Assembly: GCF_043290135.1 (NCBI RefSeq)
Contig: NC_134705.1
Location: 39,670,771 to 39,734,770 of the forward strand
Reading direction: 5' to 3'
Source of the DNA: Rhipicephalus microplus
Lineage: Eukaryota > Arthropoda > Arachnida > Ixodida > Ixodidae
DNA: 64,000 nucleotides
The notes under the pieces are model-generated. The model was given only the letters and a program-made list of their open reading frames with translations, searched no databases and had not been told where the DNA came from. Each line of letters begins with the position of its first letter. Positions within the stretch are counted from its first letter, which is position 1. The translations under genes and the position numbers were made by a program. This document shows, piece by piece, positions 31,015 through 42,390 of the stretch.

Positions 31015-32915
31015 GGTATAACCTTGAATAGCAGTTAAGATCACTGACTTCCAAATTTTTTATTACACGCAGAGGAACAACTACGAAAATGTCACGTTCA
31101 AATTCGCAGTAAATGAGAAAATAAACATAGCACGATCTCCTTAAATTAGGAACTGTGCACATGCTCCCGCGGCGAGAAAGCATTTGCGCAGAGGTATTGT
31201 TTGTACACAATTCAGGGGTGAATTCTAAAAGCACGCCAATGTAATGTGATATCTAGTAAAAGTTAATCACTTAACCGCGTTATCTGTTCGGTGGCTACAG
31301 TAGTGATCAGAAGGCTATCGGCGAAGCGAAAGTAAACAAAGCAACAAACCATCTGCCGTGTTTTCTGTCATCACTCACGTAGTTTGTTAGCCACCTGAAA
31401 GTAGGGTCTCAAACAACACACAGGTAGACACTACCATAAATATAAACTGAAGTTAATAGACGCATGCGACACAAAATGAACTAAGCACGTAGAAACGTTC
31501 AGCAGCAGACGACACGCCATCACATGCTCGTTTAGCTGCAGAGGTGCGACTGTTGCCAGATTTGAAGTGGGGGTTTTGCTAATTTTTAAGGCTCAGGGTT
31601 TACAGAAGCCATGCTACCACCCTAAATGCATGTATTTTGCTACCATGTCAATATGTAAAAAAGAATAATTAAGAAAAGCTTTCATTTGTTGTACATAGAT
31701 GGGCATTTTTTAACCACAACTACAAATACTCTCGTTATCAGGAACTTTTCTCGGGCCGATGCAGTTCACTCAATTGAAGTGAGCATTTCTAAGGCCTCTC
31801 TCGGCGAAGGAAGTGTGGAGGAGCATTCATTAAACACAGTGGCTCCTTGAGTGGAGAAGCACGCTCCGCCTTGACTTTGTCATGTCGAGGGGAGTCCTTG
31901 AGTAAAAGAGTGTTTGTGAATACGGGGGTAGTTCATGCTAGCTGCGCGCGCTAACGCTCACTCTGGAGGCGATGTTAACGCTGGCGCTCATCAAGCGAAA
32001 GCCAAGTAAAGACGCTCTTGACTGAATTCAAAACACGCAATCTAGTGCCTACATACATGGAGTCGGCAGTGAATGGTTGTGCCGACGCCTCCTTTAGTTA
32101 ACCAATGCCACTACAAATGCTCATGCCTGAATGGGCGCTGTTGCTCCCTCTCGGTTCAAGGAGTTGTTGTGCGACGCTACTTGAGGGGCAGTTCTGTTTG
32201 CGTCACGCGCTCGTCTGAGGGAGAATACCTGTCGTTGCTTTGAGCAAGTGGCCTGGAGACGCGGCAAAAGCTGTTTCCTTTTTCTATATAGCGAGTCTGT
32301 CAGATTTCAACCTTCGCTCTTCTGCTTTAGTAGCTCTCATTGTATGCGCTACGAGGTGCTTTTTGCGCTTGTGATATTCAAGAGTGGCACTTGAGGGATC
32401 GACAGCATTCAGGCACCACAAGCAATCTTGACTCGTAATTCGCAGTGTTCGTGCCGCTGATAGTTGTTTATCGCTAAACATACCATGCGCCATACGTTGT
32501 CACGTTGATGTTTCCAGGGGCCTTGCTGACGAACAACATTTAGTGCGTGTAGTTGGTTTGGTCCAAATAGCAGATAAGCTGTCTTCGCTTGAGCAGCAAA
32601 AAGGTATTGGTTATATCAAACGCGCTTCTTTAGGGACGAAGCACCTTATGGCGTGACTTTGCGTCCGATTATTGTAGTACGCCAATTGTGGCACATACCC
32701 ACCCTCTGTCAAGTATACGCACGTTCACATGTTATGAAGAACGTAGCACGGTGTCGTTACCACGCTTTCGGTGTTAGCAGAGCGCTGACAGCAGAAATAT
32801 GATACATGCTCTCGTTTATCCTTGGATTGTCCACTGTATGGCGGTACTTACATGTATACGATGAATATATAATGAAAAGAAGCGAGATGGCGGTACTTGA
32901 AGTGCTCACTTGATG
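31015..32915. other. Intergenic spacer
   Basis: No gene recognised. It contains the dispersed repeat fragment at 31883-31938. Short open frames have no domain signature. Confidence 0.4.
31883..31938 (-). repeat. Dispersed repeat fragment (relative at 15487-15545)
   Basis: The reverse complement begins CCCCCGTATTCACAAACACTCTTTTACTC, similar to 15487 onward (quoted in parts: CCCCCGTATTCACA, CTCTTTTACTC). Confidence 0.4.
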
Positions 32916-32933
32916 GGTGGATGGACGCATGGA

Positions 32934-34154
<1,221 letters not shown>

Positions 34155-34242
34155 GATGGCAGCTCAGCGAACTGCTCAGAATGATCGGGTGTCGCCGGAA
34201 TGGTGGTCTGCGCACAAGCAGATGCTTCCCCAGACGCTCAAT
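34155..34242 (+). CDS. Candidate first coding exon (uncertain)
   Basis: An ATG in good context (AACAAGATGGCAGC) opens 29 codons plus one base, ending directly at a GTGAGT donor (34243-34248). The encoded start is MAAQRTAQNDRVSPEWWSAH, followed by KQMLPQTLN. AAGATGGC is also a YY1-type motif often found at gene starts. The family is not recognised. Against it: a mirrored candidate lies on the other strand at 34551-34610, and no second exon could be identified. Confidence 0.28.
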
Positions 34243-35705
34243 GTGAGTAACGTTTATTTTTTTTTTGGCTTTCAACATGAAATAGGCCAGAAAATACAAC
34301 TGTTACGTTAGTTTATTTCAGCTTTTTCTTCTCGACGCGAACTGGCGCATCGTCGCGTAAAAGTCATCCTGACGTGTTCCCATTCTCGGACAGCATGGGC
34401 TCGGTGCTGTCTTCTAAGCAGTCTGCGTAAACTGTCTACGTGCTGTCTCAAAATTAAAACACAGCCCTCGTCAACCCCCAGACAGACAGCCCAGCATAAT
34501 AATCAAGAGTATTTCAAGAGCATCAGCCCACGTATATTGGTACTACTTACCGAAAAAATATTCTGCCAACAGCGGCCGTGAGGTGTTGTATGAGGGGCTC
34601 CCTCCGCCATAGCCGCAAAGCACACACGAAGGCGAGACGATGGGCTTGAGCAGGAAAGAGCTAGAGGAGAGAGTGGTGAACAGCTGAATCGGGCGCATCT
34701 GGCTGACATCGATAAAATATAGGAGGCGCTGGTTGTATAGCGTGAGCAGTTGGTTTTAAAGACGACATTAAAAGACGATAGTCTTTCATGGGGACCTTCC
34801 ACGCAAAAACTTTGGTCTGTCTATCTGCCTGTCTTTATGTCTCCACTTTTGTCTGTTTGTCCACCGTTACCGCAAACCGGATACGCTAAACAGCACCAGC
34901 CGATACCACGAACGGCCGACCCCATCCGCAGCGCCCATCAATGTTGCTTAGGAATCAGCATTCATACATGTGCGATTTTCAATTAAAAAGCAATAATTGC
35001 GCATATATGAGGCACCATAACAACGCATATATATTCTTCATGTTTGTTTTTTACTAGAAAAGGCATACATAAGTATTTCTAAGGACCATAGTGCTTATCA
35101 CATTGCGCTGGCCATGCAATGCTTGCACGAAGAAGCGAGCGCTTCCAACGCTTTGCTAAGACGACACGGTGGTGGCACCTGCCCGTCGCCTTGCGTTCTA
35201 CATCTTATTACCTCTGAGACGGGCGCGCACGCCCTTCTCAGGGCCACGCGCTTTGCTTTCCAAGAACAACTGCCAGATGGCACTCATGTCTCACGTGTGA
35301 CGTGATTTGATGCGCTCGTTCGCCTCCGCTGCATGCTCGAGGCACTCTAACGCAGCGCCTCCAGAATACCATTCACTGATTTTCTTGCGCAGAACACCAA
35401 AAAAATGTTTTGTTCACTTTCTCCACACGCAAGACTATCGTGTTTCGACGACATTTGCACATTACATGCACATACTGGGCAATTTTTTTTACAAGCAGAC
35501 ACTGCCTGCGACAGCCTTGTGAGGCGAGAGAAAGTAGGGGAGCGACAGTTTTGCGGAAGTCTTCCTTTGGTGGCATGAGACGCGAGCATGCGGCACGGGA
35601 GGTGAGCAAGCGCAGTAGGGGTGTACGGAAAGCGGCAGCGTTACACAGGGTAGTCAAAGAGCTGCTTCGCTTCTAAAATTCGCAGCGAACGCACGTAATG
35701 AATCA
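34243..35705. other. Spacer with weak exon-like signals
   Basis: Apart from the minus-strand candidate at 34551-34610, only short overlapping frames are present. Confidence 0.35.
34551..34610 (-). CDS. Candidate first coding exon (uncertain)
   Basis: The ATG at 34610 (GCTATGGCGGAG) opens 20 codons (MAEGAPHTTPHGRCWQNIFS), ending at a perfect GTAAGT donor (34550-34545). It runs towards the plus-strand candidate at 34155, so the two would overlap if both introns were long. No homology is recognised. Confidence 0.22.
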
Positions 35706-35712
35706 TGAGTGG

Positions 35713-36035
35713 GGCGAAGCGTCCATCTGTTCGTCCGTGTGACTAGACAAAGGAACAGACAGAGGCGCGGACGAACTGGCGGAAGTACGGATGACGGACG
35801 AACGCAATGAATGACACACGGACGCACAGACATACGAACGGACGCGCTGATTGACTCACGGACGGACAGATTAAAGCACGTACGGAAGCACGTACGGATG
35901 GGCGGACGCGCAGATGAATTAACGGGCGGGCGCACGGACGGAAAGACTCCCGGATGGACGGAAGGGTGAAGGTACGGACGCACTGACGGATGAGCATAGT
36001 AATGAACGAACGGATGCTTCGCACCACTTATCTCA
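35713..36035. repeat. Inverted-repeat-bounded degenerate GGAC array
   Basis: The left end ATGAGTGGGGCGAAGCGTCC (starting about 35705) and the right end, reverse-complemented ATAAGTGGTGCGAAGCATCC (ending about 36032), form a ~20-bp imperfect inverted repeat. The inside is almost entirely degenerate GGAC/GGAT/GCAC tetranucleotides. It looks like a small non-autonomous element with a microsatellite core. Confidence 0.6.
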
Positions 36036-36059
36036 ATTAACTCTGGAGATATGCAGTGA

Positions 36060-36388
36060 AAACCACTATCGCCATCCCCATTGAAAAAACGTCCACCATA
36101 GGAATGGTGGGTTCCACCATCACCACTATGCTGAATTATGGTGCTGAAATCATTGGTGGCACATGGTGTATGGTGGCACATGGTGAATCAAAGAATGGCG
36201 GGATGGCTGGAGCACGAAACGGTGTCAGAACCACCGTGACAAGCTGCGACCAAAAAAGCGAGAAAAAAATAATTGTATAGAAAACGAAGCAGAAAGCAAC
36301 CGTAAAAGAAAAAAAAGAGAAATAACGTAACCACGAGGATTTGAACATGCGACCTTCGGATTTCCAACTGAACACGCTAGCCACTGCT
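36060..36388 (-). mobile_element. tRNA-derived SINE (non-Ruka), diverged
   Basis: On the minus strand the 5' end begins AGTGGCTAGCGTG at 36388, with box B-like GTTCAAATCC at 36338-36347. A T-rich linker and a CCACCAT-rich body follow down to about 36060. It abuts the 3' end of LINE B. tRNA-like folding is incomplete, so a functional tRNA is excluded. Confidence 0.5.
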
Positions 36389-37120
36389 TTTTATTGCCTT
36401 TTTGACTACAGGTCAAGCTAATCTGACAATCACCATCACACGTGTTTCATGTGTGATAACGCATCAAACAAAGATATTATATCTTCAATACAGTCAATAG
36501 CCTTATAGACATCTTGCACTTTGATAGCAGCTTCCACGAAACACTCATTAACGGGTAGAACTCTTACATCACAGTGTCTGTACAATAGCATACTACGCCA
36601 AACTGAATGAAGATCAAGTGAATATATAACGTCCAAATTTTGCTCAGAACTATCACAAGGCAAAAAAGGGATGCTATGCGGAGTAAGATTTAAATTTCTT
36701 TTTAAGTCCTCTGTAAAATGTCCCAAAGGAAATAGCATTCTTACAATCAATAAACACATGTTCAATAGTCTCAGGTTTGTTACACACGAGACAGCTGCTT
36801 CCCCATGGTACATACATCCCTCTCTCTTCAAGCCATATTTTTACTGGCAATGTTCCCGTAAGAAGTTTCAAAAAGAAGAATTTAACATTAGGTGGTGTAC
36901 ACGTTTTTTACTCGCTTTAGTACGTCATGTCCATATGATTTTGCCTACTTTGAATGGTAAAGGGGCCGAGGAAAAACATTCTGTATTAAGTTTTTCTTAA
37001 TGCGCTTTCTTTTCACATTAATTAGGTAATCTATCGAAAACCTTGCCTTTGAGACACGATTTGAGAACACAACTTCGCTGAAGAACGGTTACAAGGCGTG
37101 TCGTCCTTCCCTGTGCGAAG

Positions 37121-37182
37121 ATACAAAGAAGTCATTGATTGATTGATATGTGGGGTTTAACGTCTCAAATACAAAGAAGTCA
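37121..37182 (-). mobile_element. 34-bp 5'-truncated Ruka stub with 14-bp TSD
   Basis: Only the last ~34 bp of Ruka (tail plus TATGTGGGGTTTAACGTC) lie at 37135-37168. They are bracketed by ATACAAAGAAGTCA at 37121-37134 and 37169-37182. Inserted in the LINE B ORF2 region. Confidence 0.88.
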
Positions 37183-38998
37183 GGCAAGTGGTGTAATAGC
37201 GTTGTTGAAAGTAAAGAGCATAAAAAAAGTCTCTCTGGTCTCTTATTAGCAGGAAACATGACATTACTTGGTTAAGAAACAGATGGCACAAAGGCAGCCC
37301 TCCTTGCTTAACACGCCGAAACAAGTTCATTCTAAATGTTCTCTCCCATGTAGAGCTCCAGATGAACGTGGCAAATATTCTGTGGATTTTTTTATGCTTT
37401 TACGCGTACAACTAAGTATTTGCAAGAGGTACATAATTTTAGCAGCCAGAAACATGTAAGATACAGCTGACCGAGAGAAAGTTGATAAGTGACAACCGCC
37501 CCATTCCTCAGCTGTCGCGCGCAGTTCTTCAGCCTTTTCAAGCCAAAACGCTTCACTGTCGTGATACCTGTCCAATCGTACCCCTAGGTAATGACTAGGT
37601 GTCGTGAGCCACTGAATATTTCCAAAGGAACTGGGCGGGAGGTCCCAATTACCATGCCAGAAACCAATGCTTTTCTCTTTGTTCATTCAACTTCCATTCG
37701 TGTCACAAAACCTTTGAATGATTTCTAATAACGAAGTGACACTCTCTTTATAAACAGCAAAAAAGGCAATATCGACGGCTTACGCCAAAACACGCACTTC
37801 ACGTTACTGCAACCAGAATCTATTAGTCCCTGCATGGTGAATCACTTTCTGAAACAGGGGTTCCAAAAGTAGAGCGAAAAGCATATGACTGAAAGACACC
37901 CCTGGCGCACGGAGGAAAGTACCTGTATGCGCTGTGAGTTCTCCATTTATATTAAATTTGTGGTTTAACTTTTGTGTGCCTATCTAATACCTTTACTTAT
38001 AATCGCACCAAGACCAACATACTGAGCTAGCATGAAGAGTTTATTGTGTGGAGCCATATCGAAGGCCTTCGCTAGATCAAGTTGTAACATGGCTACTTTC
38101 CGAAACGCAGCGTCACAATACTTCAAAATGCTCTTGGCGACATGAATATTCGTGAATATGCTCCTACGCTTGATGTCGCAAACCTGATGTGGCCCGACCA
38201 ACTTGTATATAACTCCTTGCAACCTCCTAGCCAGAACTTTCATAAACACCAAATAATCTACGTCTGTTAGCATGATTGGCCCGTATCCTGTCACTTTGCG
38301 TAAATCATGTTGCTCTTTCCCTTTAGGAATTAGCACAGTGTGCGCATGAATAAACGATGGAGGCAGAGTTTCATGATCTAAAGACTCTGAAAAAACCTTA
38401 TGCAATGTGGCGGCCATATTCTCCTTGAACGCCTTGTAAAAGGCGGCAATTATGCCATCTGCGTGTGATTTGCCCATGCCAAGGTCATCGATAGCCTTCT
38501 GAATTTCCCCTATACTAATAGACATTTCCAATGAATTTGTGTCCTCAGCATTAAGTGTCTGCATTTCTATCGAGAACTCATCTACAAAACCCGGCTCCTT
38601 TGGTTCGCGATAAGCAAACAAATCCTGATAATAGTTTTCAAAAGCTTTCATAATATCTTTATGTTCTTTCAATATTTTACCATTCCATTCTATTTCTAGT
38701 ATGTCGTGAGCTCGAGCGTATGCCTTTTCATCTGACAAGGCTCGCTTTGTCGGGGCTTCACCCACGAGGTATCTCTCAGCTCTTGGTCGTATAATTGCGC
38801 CTTTACATTTATCTTCTTCAAGAAATTCAATTTCGTTTTTGACAACCTGCAGTTCATGTGTAAATAAGCCCGGGTTTTCTGCTTCTATTTTCACCAAATC
38901 ATTTAGCTCTGCCCGTAGCTCACGTTTCTGTTTTCGAGCTCGATACTGCATGTAACAACCACACTCTATTGCCTTCATTTTTATCCTTTGCTTAAATA

Positions 38999-39480
38999 GA
39001 GAGTTTTAGTACTGCGTACGCTGCGTACGTGGCGGCGTTGCGTACGTAAGGACGCCACGTTCGGCGTAGTGCGCATGCGCAGACCGCGACGCGCACGTAT
39101 TGCGTTACGTACGCAGCCGCTACGTACGCACGCATGAAATGCGTGCGTACGTACGTACGAGCTGGTCGCGCCACTCTCGAAGAAGTTCGCGACGGCGCGA
39201 GACTTCGTTTTGCAAAATGGTGGCATCGAAAACAAGCACCGACCGGCTCTGTGGCTTAAAATATGGCCATAATCTGGCTATTACACTTGGATTTGCTCAC
39301 AGTGGCTGTCAACAACACGTGCTTCCATTTTGATCTACTAGATGACGCAACACGCTTCACGCTCGTTACGTAGGCGGGTACTACGGCGCACTAAAAGCCG
39401 ATTAGTGGCAAACGACGCCACGTAACGCAAGGCACTTGCGTGATGCGTACGTAGCACCATTCCGCAGTACTAAAACTCTC
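38999..39480. mobile_element. 482-bp MITE with 18-bp perfect TIRs and TA duplication
   Basis: The left TIR GAGAGTTTTAGTACTGCG (38999-39016) is the exact reverse complement of 39463-39480. TA flanks both ends (38997-38998, 39481-39482), as for Tc1/mariner-type insertions. Excision in silico with one TA rejoins LINE B coding as W-E-S-L-F-K-Q-R. The interior is rich in CGTACG. It has no transposase, so it is non-autonomous. Open frames inside it are not genes. Confidence 0.88.
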
Positions 39481-40379
39481 TAATGATTCCCACCTCTCCG
39501 AGGCACTCCTGTGTGCGTTTTTGAAAAAATTCTCAATTTTCTTCTTTTGCGTCTTACCTACAAACCCTTCGTGCATAATTATCTTAGTATTCAGTTTCCA
39601 TGTTTCCCATACAACCTTTTTTTTTAGCACTTTCGACCTATCTCAAACGAGGCTAAGCAATGGTCACTGAAGAAAACAGCGTAAACATCATAGCTCTGAC
39701 ATAAAAGTACTATCTCAGAACAAGCATAAGCTCGATCTAGTCGTGCGTGACTCGAACCTTGAAAATGTGTGAAGTGTTGGTGACTGCCACCCTTCGCAAA
39801 CAGAGCTACGTCGTGGAAAGAGTACTTATTGAAGCTTTCTCTAAGCAAACCAACACTTTCCTCACTTAATTTAGCAGTATACGTACAATCTTCTAGGGCC
39901 AGAACACAATTGAAGCCGCCCAACAGAACGACACATCTCTTACATTCAAAGTACGCTTGCATTTCACGAAAAAACAAACATCTATCTCTCAAATTTGTAG
40001 GTGCGTATACACAGATAACTACCAATTTAGTGTTCCCGTAGCAAAAGTCCAACAAAACACGCCCATCTAGGCAACTTGTGACCTCTTCCACTACAATACC
40101 AAGAGAGTTCTTAGCAAAAATAATGCATCCGGCTGATGCTCCCACTGCATGGCTCACACGCATTGTACCGCAATTAAAATTCTCATACCAAGCTCTCAGT
40201 CGCGTCCTCAGTACTAACTTTAGTCTCCTAGACCGCGAGCAAGTCAAGGTCTTTTTCTTGTATCAAGCGTTTCAACTAGTACTGTTTGCAAAGCGCTCCT
40301 AGACTACGTACATTCAGCGTACTAATGCGTAAAGGCGCAGTTATACTAACCATGTAGATGACAAAGATGAAACTACAAT

Positions 40380-40830
40380 ACTGCGCTTACCGTGTCTCAT
40401 ATACCGTGCCGTGGGAAAACCGGTGTCTTACGCGTCTCTATCCTATCCCCGAACCGGCGACGATGACGCCGACCTTGTTTCGAGGGCATATTTTTTTTTA
40501 CTCTTAGCGCCCATGACGCGATGCCGCAGGCGCTCCGGGCGTTTCAGGTTGCGTTCCGTTCTTTCCACTCGGTTACGCTTGACGCGTCCCGTGGTCGCTT
40601 CCGGAGACTTTGCGCTGGCTTCTGGTGTTTCGATCTCACCACTGGTACCCATGTCTTCCTCGATCGTTTCCTTAAAGTACCGCTTGCCGCCAGTTTGGCC
40701 AACTCTTCAAATCTCTTCGTTGAGGCTTTAATCTTGATGACCACTTGATGACCATTGAAGGGACACGGACGAAGATTAAAGGTAAAAAGAGCTGACCGAC
40801 CCATTAACGAGTAACCCTTCCTTTACGCTC
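40380..40830 (-). pseudogene. LINE B ORF1 C-terminal remnant
   Basis: Minus-strand frames give a Lys-rich KASTKRFEELAKLAASGTLRK segment and then, in another frame, an Arg/Glu/Ser-rich tail (ETRSASSSPVRG). This fits the position of ORF1 upstream of the ORF2 start at 40353. The N-terminal part is missing or unrecognisable. Confidence 0.45.
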
Positions 40831-40890
40831 GCCGCCCGCCGCCCGCCGACCGACCCATTACGGGGAAACCCCTTTCTTTACGCACGCCGT
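40796..40890. repeat. Imperfect tandem duplication, ~50 bp
   Basis: GACCGACCCATTAACGAG... at 40796 and GACCGACCCATTACGGGG... at 40850 share sequence through the following CTTTACGC(T/A)CGCCG. Confidence 0.7.
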
Positions 40891-41084
40891 CACGGACCCT
40901 CCCGGCACCGCGGCGACAATCTTGGGTGGCCCGACACACGTCAAGAACTGAACAGCACGTGATATGACCGTATGTGGACGTACATGGACAGTTGGTTTCG
41001 TTCTCAGTGTTGACAGTGGTTGTTCCTCTTTTTTACTTTCTTTCTTTTCTTTCTTTTTCTTTTTTTTCTCCCCCCTTTTTTTCA

Positions 41085-42069
<985 letters not shown>

Positions 42070-42082
42070 ATTCCTATGTCTA
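42070..42082. repeat. Target-site duplication of LINE D, left copy
   Basis: ATTCCTATGTCTA, identical to 47847-47859. Confidence 0.93.
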
Positions 42083-42390
42083 GAGAGACGCTCTAGGTGC
42101 CGACCAGTGCGGACTCGCGAAGATCGGCTCCTGCTTTCAAGAATGCTTTCTTGTGGTATTCACGAATTTGTCGCCGAGTTTTTACTCTCATCGTGTGCCT
42201 AAGTTCTTAAGAAATCAGCAGATACCACCTTTGTGCCAGTGAGTGGACTTTTAAGCCGTTTTGGGGACATTTTTACACGGCAACGCCACCGGGGGATTTA
42301 GGCCTAACCAAGGAGGCGATTGTCGCCGATGCGCCGGCCCGGCGCCAACGCGACTCAACGCTCTGCGCGTTCCAGTATCTGCAACTGAGA

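Larger units (their letters stand above)
36436..40353 (-). pseudogene. LINE B ORF2 (EEP + RT) pseudogene
   Basis: Minus-strand blocks. 40353-39624 is EEP (VVICVYAPTNLRDRCLFF, GGFNCVLA, SSHARLDRAY, FFSDHCLASFEIG). 39570-39483 is linker ending W-E-S. After the MITE, 38996-37980 is linker and RT fingers (LFKQRIKMKAIECG, AFENYYQDLFAY, IPKGKEQHDLRKV, LQLDLAKAFDMAPH). 37980-37690 is RT with broken frames, where SSVRQGC is readable and YADD has decayed to A-V-D. 37686-37327 is the NKEKSIGFWHGNW palm/thumb. 36871-36436 is the C-terminal Cys/His motif (CLVCNKPETIEHVFIDC). Confidence 0.8.
36389..40830 (-). mobile_element. LINE B: Tx1/L1-like retrotransposon, dead
   Basis: Same family as LINEs A and C. 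On the minus strand: part of ORF1 (40804-40380), ORF2 starting at an ATG near 40353 (ISTLNVRSLGALCKQY, then a stop), EEP to 39624, linker, RT, C-terminal segment to 36436, and a 3' UTR with AATAAA near 36400. It carries a MITE (38999-39480) and a 34-bp Ruka stub (37135-37168). Multiple stops and frameshifts. Confidence 0.83.

Noticed and set aside
38981..39333. Frames rich in Tyr-Val-Arg-Thr in the MITE
   Set aside because: They come from the CGTACG-rich interior and TIRs of a non-coding MITE.
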